In this document: piece by piece, positions 36,892-48,444 of the stretch | How positions within the stretch are numbered: position 1 is the stretch's first letter | Layout of the letters: the number at the start of each line of letters is the position of its first letter | Assembly: GCA_933822405.4 (NCBI GenBank) | Contig: CAKOGP040001936.1 | Coordinates: forward strand, 124,001 to 188,000 | Length of the DNA stretch: 64,000 bases | Reading direction: 5' to 3' | Source of the DNA: Cylindrotheca closterium | Lineage: Eukaryota; Bacillariophyta; Bacillariophyceae; Bacillariales; Bacillariaceae | Program-made: the position numbers and the translations under genes | Notes under the pieces: generated by a model | Database searches by the model: none | What the model saw: only the letters and a program-made list of their open reading frames with translations | Told to the model about the DNA's origin: nothing

Positions 36892-38721
36892 ATGTCAGGT
36901 CTTGCCCGTTTGAGAATAGTCGCCATCAACGATGTTTATGAACTGCACAATCTTCCAAAATTGCAGACTTTCCTATCGAGGTTGACCAGCGAGCCTTCAG
37001 CAGTGACATTGGCAGGAGATTTCTTGTCTCCTTCTACTCTATCGTCAGTAGATGGAGGTAGAGGTATGGTATCCACGCTAAGAGCTACTGGGGTGACTCA
37101 TGTTTCCCTCGGCAATCACGAACAGGTGAGCAATAGTCATCAATATTCTTTGCGATGAAGCATTTTCTATGTTGGCTGCCGTCACTGACATATCCTCTGT
37201 CGGAACAATGCCGCGTCGATTATCGTTTCTTTGTTCTCCATTTCCCAAACTGAATGAAATCTCAAACAGGATCTTCGCCTCGAATCATTGCATGACCGCC
37301 TAGCTAGCCTTTCAAAGTCAGTTAATGTCATCAACTCGAATATGAGAGAGAATATTCCAGACAAAGCACAATGGATGACGGAAGTCACCGTACCTTATTC
37401 TTTGATCACGTCGCCATGCAATCGTGTACGGGTGGCACTTTTGGGTTTGTTGAGTGACGAACCCGGAATATTCCGAGACAATACATTCAAGGGTGTTCCG
37501 GTTAGCGACGTCATCGAAACATATGCAAAGATGTACAATGAAATCGTTCCCAACATTGCAGATGCATGTATACCACTCACTCATCAGTCAATGACACGTG
37601 ACAAAGAGCTTGCCGAGTCAATGTTGGACTTGCATGGAGGCAAAGGAGTCATCATCGGTGGCCATGAACACGAACCTCTTGACGAGCTTGTTGGGAATGG
37701 ATCAGATGGTGACTCAATACGGATCCTCAAAGCTGGAATGGACTCTATGGCTGCTTCTGTGATTGATCTTTCATATGATGTTACAGAAAACGAACGACCC
37801 ACTACAGTTGCCGTTGACTACAAACTGGAGCCTCTGGTGGACATAGAACCATCAGAGGTGCTACAACAAATAGTGGACAAGCACATGTCCGTAATCAAAG
37901 CACTCGATGGTGAACACATCATAAATTCTGACACAGCGCATATGCTTCCACCTGGTGCCCTTCTTTCTTCGAAACGAACCCGATTCGAGCAGACCACAGT
38001 GGGCAGTATATTCCTGCAACTCCTCAAGGAAGAGATGGATGCAGATGTAGCTATTGTCAATGGCGCTTGCATCAAGGGAGGTACCGACTATTATGATGGG
38101 AAAATGACCTATGCACAATTGAAGAAGGAACTCCCCTTTCCTACGAAGATGATTGTTGTTATAATGAAACGTTGGGAACTACAAGATGCTATCGATTACT
38201 CTCGAACTTCCACTGAAGGTAATGCGGAAAACGAAAACGGCGAAATACCACGCCGCGGGTATTTGCAAGTTGACTGGGATTATGATCAGGTGGGCTACCT
38301 TGGTTCCCCCGATGACGACTTGAAGGTTGCATTACCGAGGAATCTATTGAATGGATTTTGTAAGATCAAACCACTCATGAAAATTGGCGACCGGCTGAAG
38401 CAGGACAAAATCTTCCCCGGCGATGATGATTATGTCCCTGCCATCAATCTAGTCACGAGGTATGCCTGTAAAAATCGCTGGTCACAAATGATTGGCGACA
38501 TTGACGATTTTGATCAGTTTGATTTGGACGGAAATGGTGTACTTGACAGAACGGAAGTCAAGCTTTTGATGGAAAAATTTCTTGGCCATGAACCAGCGGA
38601 TTTTGTAGTCGATGACATGATCGCTGCTCTAGATGCTGATGAAAATGGTGTTATTGACAAAGGTGAGGTCAGCTATTTGCTTGCCAGACTGGAGAGGGAA
38701 AATGACTGGAGAGGGTTTTGA
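36892..38721 (+). CDS. 5'-nucleotidase-type metallophosphatase with EF-hands
   Basis: Two exons, 36892-37125 and 37270-38721, with a 144-base intron placed right after GNHEQ, give 561 residues. The metallophosphatase metal motifs are VAINDVYE, LAGDFLSPS, SLGNHE and IIGGHEHE, as in the UshA/5'-nucleotidase family, followed by its C-terminal substrate domain. The last 80 residues hold two EF-hand calcium loops (DLDGNGVLDRTE and DADENGVIDKGE), so calcium may control the enzyme. There is no signal peptide or GPI signal, so unlike animal ecto-5'-nucleotidase it is probably intracellular. The natural substrate (nucleoside monophosphate, UDP-sugar or other) is not decided by the sequence. Confidence 0.85.
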
Positions 38722-38960
38722 TGAGATGTGCCAGACTGTAAATAGTCACTACTGTAGTACTCCTCGTCTTGCCGTCTGCAGGAATCATGGTAGTCGGTCT
38801 TACGTGGTGAATTTTCCGATCCAATTTGGCGTATCCAGACTGCTCGTATCCATCACAACAAGCGCCTCGCCTCAAGCAATATACACAAGCTATCATTCCA
38901 CAAGAGCACCCTGCTTCTGTAGTGATAGATACAACGCGAAAAATCTCAGCGAAGAGAAAT

Positions 38961-40231
38961 ATGATGGGCCGCCGATTTCCTACTTTGCTAATTACCACAA
39001 TTGTCGCTTTACAATGCTTGACTGCCCTCGGCTTTCAACAGCAAGTCGCCCACACCAGCATTGCTGGACGTAAGATCACTCTTCCATCCGTAAATCCAAG
39101 GCCCGAACATGGGTCGATATCGAGCTTTTGTAACACTCGAAGTCATCGAATAAATCGCAGTAGACTGTCAACTGCAACAACATCGGCGGAGGAAAACCCG
39201 AAAGTGCCTTTTCCTTTGGTTCTATGGAGATTCACGAGGCCCCATACCATTATTGGATCAGCACTTGCCATTCCTGCGTTACATGTTCTAGCAGCACCAA
39301 CATATGCATCGGCTTTTACAGCTCGATCTCTAACCAGCATGATATTTGCCATGATACCAGCCTTACTGATGAACTTGTACATTACTGGTTTGAACCAAGT
39401 CACGGATGTTGAGATTGACAAAGTCAACAAACCAAACCTTCCGATTGCTGCTGGGGACCTCAGCCTGAGAGCTGGAGTAGCAACGGTCGTATTGTCATTG
39501 ATTCTTTCATTGCTGATGGGGGTCTCGCATCCTGTTCTTGGATCACAAGGACTCAACGTGGCTTTATGGTTTTCTGGGATTTTGGGGACACTGTACTCCC
39601 TGGAGCCATTTCGTCTCAAGAGATTTCCATTCTTAGCAGCATTCTGCATTGTTTCTGTGCGAGGGGCAGTCATCAATGCTGGATTTTTTGCCCATGCGAA
39701 GGCAGCTGCATTTGGTCAAACTACCACAGTGATGGACTGCTTGGTTGGAGATCGTAGATGTCTTCTCTCAAGTCTCTACTTTGCTATTTTTGGAGTTGTT
39801 ATTGCATTGATGAAGGATGTACCCGATGTAAAGGGCGATGCTTTATCTAACGTTCGGACCTTCTCCGTTCGGTTGGGACAAAAGAGGTGAGTGGTAGTTC
39901 ATCGATCCGTCCTTTTTTCTTCTTTGCAAGCACCATCATTCACAGTTTTGTTTGTGGTATCAGGGTATTTGGTTTGATGTGTCGATTGCTAGCATTCACT
40001 TTTTTTACCGTAGGCGCAAGCTTCTTACGGGGATCATTATTGGCTCGGCAATCAGCACCTCTATTTATTGGACGAGCAATCGTCGGACTCTCTTCCGTCA
40101 TGGCTGGAGTATCTGTACAAAAGGAAGCAGCTCCTGTGGATGCTGAAGACCCAAAAGAAGTCTACAACTTCTACATGCACCTATGGAAACTCTTTTACTT
40201 GTCATACCTGGTTTTACCTTTTGCCAGGTAG
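38961..40231 (+). CDS. Plastid homogentisate prenyltransferase (UbiA family)
   Basis: Two exons, 38961-39886 and 39964-40231, with a 77-base intron, give 397 residues. The N-terminus is a signal peptide ending LTALGF-QQ followed by a Ser/Arg-rich transit peptide, the plastid import pattern of diatoms. The prenyl-diphosphate motifs are NQVTDVEIDKVNKP and KDVPDVKGD, with about eight membrane helices. The family attaches phytyl or solanesyl chains to homogentisate in the tocopherol and plastoquinone pathways. The motif context resembles homogentisate phytyl/solanesyltransferases; I cannot say which from the sequence alone. I chose ATG 38961 because it places the signal peptide at the start. Confidence 0.86.
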
Positions 40232-40413
40232 CTATTAACATAATCGCGGTTCTTGCTATCAATATAAGGAGGCTCTCCGTAATTTTGTATTCTGTTTGCC
40301 TGTGACGTCAGTAGTATCTCAGCTTTTCCTTGATGCGAAGCCCAGCGATTTTGCGATCCAAAACCGAAAGACACATCAGCCAACACACCATTTTTATTTT
40401 TTTAAGAAGGACA

Positions 40414-41280
40414 ATGATTTTTCCCACAACGGTCTTCTGTTTGGCTCTTTTCTCGTTTGTGGAAGGTTTTCAACTACTTCCAAGGCAGCAGGCAGCAGGT
40501 CTAGCCAAAGTTGGTTCAACTCCATCAAGAAGCACACGTTTGTTCTCATCCGATGCCGATGAATCTGAGAAAAAAGATGATCGGATTGATTTGTCTCTTG
40601 ATGACAGGCTCTATCGGATGCGATTGCCACGAGCGCCAGGCATTGAATGGGGGACAGACCTAAGCTTTTCATTTGTGTATGTTAGAGACTTGGACCCAGT
40701 GGGACCAGCTTCCATGTCGGGTAAGGTGTCAAAAGGAGATCAATTGTGTGAACTCATTCCAGTTGAATCCGAAGGGAAACCACTGAATCTACTTGGGGCT
40801 TCTTTCGACAACGTTATGGGCGCATTTGCTGGATTGGGCAAAACTGTAACTGAGGTAGATCTAGTTTTCTTCAAGGGTACCAAAGATGAGCTCAAAGAAG
40901 CGTGTACTGGCGATGAGAGCGGAGCAAACTCTGATATCATCACCGTCACCGTAGTCCAGAACAAAGGCGCTGAAGATGAAAGTGTTGTAGAACTACAAGC
41001 TAAAGCTGGGGTGAATATCAGACAGTTGCTGGTAGACAATGGGATTAATGTCTATCAGAGTGTGACGAGGTTCACGAACTGTAAAGGAAAGCAACTTTGT
41101 GGAACGTGTATCGTCAACGTTCCAAACGGCTTGGAAAGCACCAACTGGAAGTCGATGGACGAGGCTTCGACCCTTCGTGACAACCCTGATTCATACAGAT
41201 TGTCATGCATCTCATTTGCATACGGGGATGTTACCGTCGAGACCCTCCCACCTGTTGAAAAGTATCAATGGACAAGATAA
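40414..41280 (+). CDS. Plastid protein with PDZ-like and 2Fe-2S ferredoxin domains
   Basis: This 288-residue protein begins with a signal peptide (PTTVFCLALFSFVEGF-QLLP), and a transit region ending RLFSS. Residues about 60-155 resemble a PDZ domain (FVYVRDLDPVGPASMSGK, VSKGDQLCEL). The C-terminal 100 residues are a ferredoxin-like fold with Cys in TNCKGKQLCGTC and YRLSCISFA, four Cys able to hold a 2Fe-2S cluster. The layout recalls the plant NDH-complex subunit PnsB3/NDF4, but diatom plastids lack the NDH complex, so another photosynthetic electron-transfer or assembly role is more likely. It follows the prenyltransferase on the same strand at a distance of about 180 bases. Confidence 0.78.
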   Translation: MIFPTTVFCLALFSFVEGFQLLPRQQAAGLAKVGSTPSRSTRLFSSDADESEKKDDRIDLSLDDRLYRMRLPRAPGIEWGTDLSFSFVYVRDLDPVGPASMSGKVSKGDQLCELIPVESEGKPLNLLGASFDNVMGAFAGLGKTVTEVDLVFFKGTKDELKEACTGDESGANSDIITVTVVQNKGAEDESVVELQAKAGVNIRQLLVDNGINVYQSVTRFTNCKGKQLCGTCIVNVPNGLESTNWKSMDEASTLRDNPDSYRLSCISFAYGDVTVETLPPVEKYQWTR

Positions 41281-41411
41281 GCTGATACGGAAAGCATAAT
41301 ACTATTGTGTAGCCAAGCAGTCAAACTGGAAATTACATAACTTAAACGACAAAAAGCTATTACTTTCCCCACTCCCCTCCATAACCTATCGATGGCGCTG
41401 GATTAATAAAG

Positions 41412-44400
41412 TCAATAATTTCCTGTGTACCGCTCGGATACAGGTGGCCACACGAAGCCGCCAGTTTGAAGATTTCCATGAAGTGAAGCAGCTGCACCAA
41501 CTTGGTTGGACTCTGCTGTCGGATGCGCGGCCGAATTTGAACCACCACCTGATTGCAAACTTGCAAACGTTGGAATTTTGCTTGTTTCCGAGATTGACGG
41601 TACCCCAGCACCAAAGCCGTGTGAAGCCTTACTCTTTGCGTCTTCAGTGGCTGGGGGGGCTTGGGTTTCGGTCTCTTGATTTCCAGCCACATCACTGGAT
41701 GACGAACTTGATGCAAAGTTTGCGAGGGCCACCAAAGCGTCAGCAGAAACCAACGTTCCAGTAGACTCTTTTCTGGAAATCTGAGAAGTCCGTGGTGAAG
41801 GGGCTGGTGCAGGGTTAGTTGGAGGTCGGGCCGTAGATTGAATCAAGGTTGGACCGGGGCGAGCCTCTGTGGCAAGATTGGATGGAGTTCCTGCCTCAAC
41901 TGCAAGTGTGGCAAATTGCGAGAACGCGGATGTAGGAGCTGTCTGCGCTGACTCGGCTTCTGATTTGTCTTCCATCGATTGCAAGGCTTGCCTTTGCTCT
42001 TGTATGGATTGCAGAAAACTCAATGCCCCTTCGTTCCCAGTTCCATTTTGCGTAGCAGGCTGAGCTGAACCAGAGTCAGTATGATTTTCAGGTTGTGGGA
42101 AGGTTGGTGCAGAAGCCACTGGAGAAGTTTGTGATTGTTGCGCTTGTAAAACTTGCAGCAAAGCAAGCCCCCCTTCAGGATTCCTTGAACTCAGGCTGGT
42201 CGAGAGTCTTGACTCGAGATCACGTGTTGCAGCTTGCGCCTGTGAATATTGCAAAGCTGCGGCAGCTTGAACCGAATTCAATAAGTTCGCATGCGCCTGT
42301 CCTTGAAGGGCTTGCAGAAAAGTGGACGCCCTACCGTTTCCAGCTACATTTTGTAGAATTGATTGTATTAGGCTTCCTTCATCCTGGGTTCTCGATCCAA
42401 GTGCGGGTGTGATTGCTGTAGGCTGCTCGAAAGTTGGTGCAGCAAGCCCTTGCGGCTGTGAGTATGTCTGCAAAGGAGTCGCTTCAGCTGCACCTATCAC
42501 AGGCACATGATACTGTTCTTCCATGGAGATTAGAGTATTTGCTTGTGGCCGGGCAAACGCCGTTTGGTTCACAGTCAACTCATCATTTCTCAATCGCTCT
42601 GCCTCTTCTTCGCGTATCCTGCGCTCCTCAATCTCACGCTGTTTGACCTTTCGGGCTTCTCGCCTTCGTGCATCGGCCTGACGACGCTTCTCTGCTCGGA
42701 CCTTTTTTTTAGCTTCTTCTTCTTTCTCCTTTTTCTCTCTTTCAGCCTTTGCAACTTGATCGTAATCGATTGGAAGAGAACGTTGTCCACAAGTGTGAAG
42801 GACGTGCCTTCCTCGGCATGCGAAACAATTGGGGTCGCGTTTTGTTTGAAATGTCAGATCTAAAGAATAACTCCTTGCGCCAGTATCGGAAGCTGTGTCA
42901 GATGTTACAGCGGAACCTGTATTCAATGGGGAACAACGAGAAGCCGGTTCTGATGCGGTGTTAGCTGGTGATATCGCTCCAGAACTGCAAGGGCTGAGGC
43001 CCAGCAATCTCAACGCAACTGCGGTTTCGTCGGATCGAATGCCACCCAAAGTTGTGAGCGACGACTTGGGCCCATCCTTGCTTCGCTGAAAGCCATTCTC
43101 TTCAGTTGCCTTCTGCACAACTTCCACAGACACTGTGTTCTCGGTACCGTTTGTTTCCGTATTGAGAGCCACTTCAGCATCCTCAACGTCCTCAGTTCCA
43201 ACTTCTGGACTTATTACTACACTTTGCGACTTTTCCATCTCAAGGTCGTTGGAACGCATGCTACCCGACCCATCGGCCCAAGTATTCTCTCGGGAGATCA
43301 TGTATTTTTGCAATCGAGGATTGATCGAAGACTTGAGCATGGCTTCCAAGTTGCCTGCTCGCGATCGTTTGCCACGTCCAGGTCTATTGGCCGCTGGGTT
43401 GGTAGTAGCAACAATAATCTTGGTTACCGACACCGTAATACCATCTTCGCTGAGTTCCTTCTTCTTGTAGACATTTGGCATGCGACTCAAAATCTTGTCA
43501 ATGAACAATGGCGCCGAATTGGAAACCGGATTTCCACCAGGAGTTGGTTCTGTATATATTTCATCTGAATCACCTGCGCTGTCATCTCTCTTGGATTTGT
43601 TGATTTCCTGTCGCAAGTACGACTCTGGTCGACAAGGAACAACTACCGGAAACTCCACGTCGGCGCTGGTGGCATCTAAAATATTCACTTCGGCATCTTC
43701 TGTGTCCTGAATGACTTGATCCAACAGACTCTGTCTCATTGCTTCTCGCAAGTCGTCATCTATTTCCTCCAACTCTTCCAGTTCCATGTCATCTTTTCGC
43801 TCCTTCGTGGATGGCCAAGAGTTTGAGAAATCAAGCTCATCTTCGTTTTCAATGTACTCTAGATTGTCAGTAATGACGTTATACCCGGGAGGATACATGA
43901 TTCCTGCAAAATTGGACTTAATCATTGGCAGCAGGGTATGCCCAAAACCATCACTGGTGGCCAAAACTAATCGATCCTGTCCCATGACGGGAGCATTGAG
44001 CACCCCATTGACCCCTTCAGCTTTGGCGGGGAGAGGCAGTGATAGCGTTGGTACTGTTCTGGATTGATCCGTCTTCCAAACGTGAATGGCCTCGCATAGT
44101 TCCTTGGGACCCTTGACGTTTGGAATCCCCACCACATATGGCCCCAAATCACTGTCTTCCGAATTGTCATTCGTGGCCAGCCAGTCATCGCAAATTTGAT
44201 CGCCCCCACTGCATGAATGTAATCGCTTGTGAAATTGTCGGGAATTGAGAAGCAAACAATCTTGCCACACTACTGATTTGCCGTGCAAAGCAAGTTGATC
44301 TCCATAGGTATTGAGGAGTTGCAAAGTTTCTGTCTGATACAAGCGAATTCCTCGAGAGCCTGCTACCAATGTGTAGGTTCCTTTGTCAGATTGACAGAGA

Positions 44401-45878
44401 CGTGTTTGATGATTCGATGCTTTGACCGGTATTCTAGTTTTGCAGGCCACCTTCCAGTTATCAATCGAACCTCCTTGCACCAACACTAGTTCGAGTTCTT
44501 GATCCGTGTTGGACACTGCCACAAACAATAATCGTGGTTCAATAGTCTCTGAGGTATCCCAAATAGCTGTACAACACGGACTCTTTACCAACAAGGGTGA
44601 ATTCGCATCGCAAATTTCAATATTGCTTTGAGAGTGTTGCAACAGCATGAGCGGTGAAGTTGGAGCCTGACCCATGGGCGAGGGTCCTCGATTCTTTGAT
44701 TTCGCAACATCGCAGCTCACCAAAACATCAAAGGTTTCGACATGAACATCCAGAGAGGTAACAATACGGTCCACCGAGAGTGGGCACACCCACAGACTTG
44801 ATTGGGATGGAATATCCATGCACTCCAATTCGCAAGAAGTCGCAATGACCACCCGTAGCCCTACCATTCCAATCGCAAGAATCGAGGTCTCACTAGTGTC
44901 CTTTATCAGAGATCGTAGCTTCCCCTTGCTGTTCTTGATTTGTTCTCGTATGCGTTTTTGTTGGTCTCTTGATCGTTGTTGACAGGCCACAGTCTCGAGG
45001 CGGGCAATGGGGCGTATATGCGTTCCTAGACTGTAAATTATACAAAAGCCAGCGTCATCTCCTACTGCCATGTACTCTTGATCTGGTTTCGAAATGGAAA
45101 TGCAGGTAATGGAGCGTGTGACTGGCAAAATCGAGGGATCGAGTTCTCGATTGTCATCGGAATTGTAGTCATCCTCGAAATAGACATTTGGCGAGTACAG
45201 CGGTGTCCAATCTGTCTTTTCTAGGGTGGAATCCTTGCCTAATCCATTGCCAAATATCCTAGGATATTGTTGCTGCATCTTAGAGGAAGCATTCATTGAA
45301 ATGACCGCTGGTAAAATCGGCATGACTTTGACTGCGTGGCTCAAAAAGGTACCTTCGGACACAGGTTTTCGCCTGATTATAGTGCAAGTTCTAGCAGGAG
45401 AGGCGCTCAATTGGGGCGGTGAGGGGCTATCTATTGAACTGATAGGGCCATGATCACTTGGACTTTCGTCTAATGACGGTTTGGGAGCAGAAGAAGCATC
45501 AGAAGGCCGTCGTCGTTTTCGGCCTGCCCCCGTCGGACGAGGTGTCGGTTTGACCTCCGGAAGGTCGTTTTCGTCCTCTTCCTTAGCGGCAGCATCCCTC
45601 TCTTTCTGACTAAATGTAGTGCTGACGAGGGAGTGCCGGTTGTATGCCTTTTTCCTCCGGGAAGGTCGTCTTGGAGAGGAAGAAGAATCATCGTTTTGTT
45701 CGTGTTCGTCGAATGCATTTATTGGGGACGAAATTTCTTCTTCTGACGGCAAATCTTCCAAACTGCCGTTTCGTTTCTTCTTGGTGGTGAATGTAGAGGG
45801 ATTGTCATCGGAATACAAAGTGGTGGGCGTCCGCTGTCGCTTGGGTCGCCCTCGACCTCCATTTTTCTTCATGGTCAT
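41412..45878 (-). CDS. Large nuclear-type protein with propeller-like and Cys/coiled-coil regions
   Basis: This encodes about 1488 residues from ATG 45878 (the frame is open to 46118, but the upstream part is unlike a protein N-terminus). The start is basic (KKNGGRGRPKRQRTP), like a nuclear localisation signal or AT-hook, followed by a Ser/Pro/Glu-rich disordered part. Residues about 270-700 have WD-like strands (SITCISISKPDQEYMAVGD, VWKTDQ) and may form a beta propeller. Then comes an acidic linker, and a compact motif CFACRGRHVLHTCGQRS, which may bind zinc. A strongly charged coiled coil (EREKKEKEEEAKKK, EIEERRIREEEAERL) follows, then a long Gln/Ala/Ser-rich tail. I recognise no family; a role in chromatin or transcription is only suggested. 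Confidence 0.75.
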   Translation of the reverse strand: MTMKKNGGRGRPKRQRTPTTLYSDDNPSTFTTKKKRNGSLEDLPSEEEISSPINAFDEHEQNDDSSSSPRRPSRRKKAYNRHSLVSTTFSQKERDAAAKEEDENDLPEVKPTPRPTGAGRKRRRPSDASSAPKPSLDESPSDHGPISSIDSPSPPQLSASPARTCTIIRRKPVSEGTFLSHAVKVMPILPAVISMNASSKMQQQYPRIFGNGLGKDSTLEKTDWTPLYSPNVYFEDDYNSDDNRELDPSILPVTRSITCISISKPDQEYMAVGDDAGFCIIYSLGTHIRPIARLETVACQQRSRDQQKRIREQIKNSKGKLRSLIKDTSETSILAIGMVGLRVVIATSCELECMDIPSQSSLWVCPLSVDRIVTSLDVHVETFDVLVSCDVAKSKNRGPSPMGQAPTSPLMLLQHSQSNIEICDANSPLLVKSPCCTAIWDTSETIEPRLLFVAVSNTDQELELVLVQGGSIDNWKVACKTRIPVKASNHQTRLCQSDKGTYTLVAGSRGIRLYQTETLQLLNTYGDQLALHGKSVVWQDCLLLNSRQFHKRLHSCSGGDQICDDWLATNDNSEDSDLGPYVVGIPNVKGPKELCEAIHVWKTDQSRTVPTLSLPLPAKAEGVNGVLNAPVMGQDRLVLATSDGFGHTLLPMIKSNFAGIMYPPGYNVITDNLEYIENEDELDFSNSWPSTKERKDDMELEELEEIDDDLREAMRQSLLDQVIQDTEDAEVNILDATSADVEFPVVVPCRPESYLRQEINKSKRDDSAGDSDEIYTEPTPGGNPVSNSAPLFIDKILSRMPNVYKKKELSEDGITVSVTKIIVATTNPAANRPGRGKRSRAGNLEAMLKSSINPRLQKYMISRENTWADGSGSMRSNDLEMEKSQSVVISPEVGTEDVEDAEVALNTETNGTENTVSVEVVQKATEENGFQRSKDGPKSSLTTLGGIRSDETAVALRLLGLSPCSSGAISPANTASEPASRCSPLNTGSAVTSDTASDTGARSYSLDLTFQTKRDPNCFACRGRHVLHTCGQRSLPIDYDQVAKAEREKKEKEEEAKKKVRAEKRRQADARRREARKVKQREIEERRIREEEAERLRNDELTVNQTAFARPQANTLISMEEQYHVPVIGAAEATPLQTYSQPQGLAAPTFEQPTAITPALGSRTQDEGSLIQSILQNVAGNGRASTFLQALQGQAHANLLNSVQAAAALQYSQAQAATRDLESRLSTSLSSRNPEGGLALLQVLQAQQSQTSPVASAPTFPQPENHTDSGSAQPATQNGTGNEGALSFLQSIQEQRQALQSMEDKSEAESAQTAPTSAFSQFATLAVEAGTPSNLATEARPGPTLIQSTARPPTNPAPAPSPRTSQISRKESTGTLVSADALVALANFASSSSSSDVAGNQETETQAPPATEDAKSKASHGFGAGVPSISETSKIPTFASLQSGGGSNSAAHPTAESNQVGAAASLHGNLQTGGFVWPPVSERYTGNY

Positions 45879-46302
45879 GATGTAGGAAGAGTGAATGCAC
45901 ACTGTTCTCGATGTTCGATTTCCAATTGGTTGATTGCGATTGAATGCGAATGTACCGCAATTGCACGCACGTACGACGCTGTATATTCCGGTAGGAAATG
46001 TCATCCCATCGGCAGCTTTGGCATTTCCAGCAAACTTCCGTTCGCTTCGAGGCAGCACGCCATCCACGTGGCGCCTTTGGGCCCGAGGGGAGTCACTAAA
46101 AGGCGTTTGAACCGGCATCCGGCAGTAGAAGGAAGAACTGGCCTATACCATACCGGTGCAGTATACCGATATGTATTAATACGAGTATGTTATTAAAATA
46201 AATACTGTAGGTTCCTCTAGAGGTAATCTATCCTCCTCACTTTTTATAAACCTTGCTACGATAATATGATAGGACTATGGCAGTTGCTATAAAGTACGGT
46301 AT
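45879..46302. other. Intergenic, upstream of large charged protein
   Basis: I see no gene here. TACCGGT-type words occur at about 46148-46170. The right side is the 3' flank of the SRP receptor gene. Confidence 0.5.
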
Positions 46303-48124
46303 TTATTTGAAGAGTGACTGTATCACAGATTGTGTAGAAAGCTTTTGCAAGTGATGGTATTTTTGACCCGTACCCACAAACAAAATAGGAGCATTGGTAG
46401 CGTGGGTCATGGTCAAGGCAGCTCCTACCTTGTCCGAGACGGTATCGAATTTGGTCAGCAAAATGGCATTGACCTTTTGGTTCCGGTTCACGCTGGATAC
46501 AGCTTGGCTGAACATTCTAACCTGATCGATTCCATCATTTCCAACTAGAGCTTCTCCCACAAAGACTGTCAAATCCGGTTGGTTCTCGTTGGCTAATTTG
46601 CCCAAAGCTTTCATCAAGGGTACATTGTTTTGCATTCTACCAGCAGTATCGACCAATACTACATCGTTATTGTCCTGCGTGGCTTGTTCAATGGCAGCCT
46701 TGGCAACACTACTAGGATCCTTGGAATATCCCTTGTGGAAAATGGGGACTTCCAAGCATTTCGCGTGCACACTCAATTGTTCCACTGCACCGCTTCGAAA
46801 GGTATCGCAAGCTGCAAGTAGCTATGTATTATACATTTCATTGGATTGATATAAATGAAAAAATAGCAAAGTGCCAAGTAAGCGTCACCATTCAAACTCA
46901 TTCATCACAATAATAAAACATACAATCCCACATGTGTCTTACCGGATTGCAGCCATTGGTCTTGAGAAAGTAGGCAATCTTGGCCAAGGAGGTGGACTTC
47001 CCAACTCCATTGATGCCGCACACGACAATGACGTAAGGCCGTCGCTTTCCAAACAAGGAATCTCTCTTGGAGACAACTCTTCGTAGCAAGTCCAATTGCG
47101 CACTGGGCAAAAGGAGCTTGTTGATGGACTTTTCCAGTGCTTGTCGAACAGCAGTCTTGACGCGATACATTGAATTGAGCTTCTTTCCGACTAGAGAGTC
47201 TTCCATGCTTTGGCAGACTTGTTCGGCAATATCGGACGCAACATTCTTGCTTGTGAGCATCTTTTGGATCTCTTGGATAGGTGCTTGCAAGTCTTGTTTG
47301 GAGAGGACCTTTTGTCCTGTAACCTGTTGAAAGAGCCCCTTCAGCGAACCACCCCACGAGTTTTCTGATTCATCGTCCGCATCGTCATCTAGGGTACTTG
47401 TTGGAACAATTTCAAATTCGGCCAAGTCGGCGTCCGTAGGAAGATAGGCAGCTCTGGCTTCCGCCAGGGCCACAGCATCCCTGTCGGCATCATTGACATT
47501 ATCATCTGAAGCACTAGTAGTCTTACTTCGATCCAGCTCTGCCATTGCTTCTTTGGTAACTTTGGCTTTACCATCGTGCCAGTGTCGTTTTTCTTTCCCT
47601 CCTTTCTTCGATTGCTGCTGCTGTTGTTGCTGCTGCTTTTGATTCGAAGTCTTATTCCGGGTAGGAGCAGACGGATTTGATTTGTGTTGTTTGAACAAGA
47701 CGCGAAAGGCAGCATCAAACAAGCCCATATTTTCGGGATAGCTCTCGTCCATGGGAATTTCTTCTTCTGTTTTTTCTTCTTGAAGACGTTTTTGTTCTTG
47801 AGCTTGACAGAAAAGCTGAAACTCAGAGAGCGATGCTGCCAACAAGGATTGAATCCATGGAAAGTCTTCTCGTCGAATATCAGGATACAATGCCAAAGCA
47901 ATCAATTCGGAGGTTTCCTCCCATTCAATAATCATATTGGTTGGATGTCCATCAATCGATGCTTTGCGATCCGTCCTTGATCTTGTAGGATTCAAGTAAA
48001 CCTCACTCAAGAATGTGTTGATGGAATCGGATATGGAGGATTGAGATTGGTCTTGTGTGTCTTTGTCAGAATGCTGGTAAAGAATCATACCTCCTTTGTT
48101 GAATATTGTAAAAGATACTAGCAT
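46303..48124 (-). CDS. SRPRA: Signal recognition particle receptor subunit alpha
   Basis: Two exons, 46943-48124 and 46303-46821, with a 121-base intron, give 566 residues. The protein receives SRP-ribosome complexes at the ER membrane. The N-terminus (MLVSFTIFNKGGMILYQ) is the longin-like SRX domain that binds SR-beta. A charged linker carries a Gln run (CAG repeat) and KKGGKEKRHW. The NG domain has G1 CGINGVGKSTSLAKI, then AACDTFRSGAVEQL, G3 DTAGRMQNN and G4 LLTKFD. The intron sits between G1 and the DTFR motif. It is divergent from YKT6, with 320 bases between the starts. Confidence 0.93.
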
Positions 48125-48444
48125 GTTTTGTGTTGTCTTGTCTTCTGCACCGGTAAAAAGGAAATAAGAATGAATGCTTGCACCTTCTAGTCTGTAGAAT
48201 GAATGAATGAATAATGAATGAATGATGCAGAAAGTATAGTAGTAAAATGACAGTTCAGGTGGTTTGCCGTTGGTTTGATCGAACTAATCAATATTGTACT
48301 GAAAGAGCTCTCTACTACCTAACGTTGTTCGTTCGATTTCTTACACGAGCCAGCAACGTTTTTTTCTCGCTTCAAAACAAAAAAAGAACTGGAGACGTGC
48401 AAGAGTGAAACATTTACTGAAATAAATAAAGCAAGAACGAAACA
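48125..48444. other. Divergent promoter, SRPRA and YKT6
   Basis: There is no gene. A GAAT/GAATGAAT microsatellite is at about 48195-48232. The rest is A/T-rich. Confidence 0.55.
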
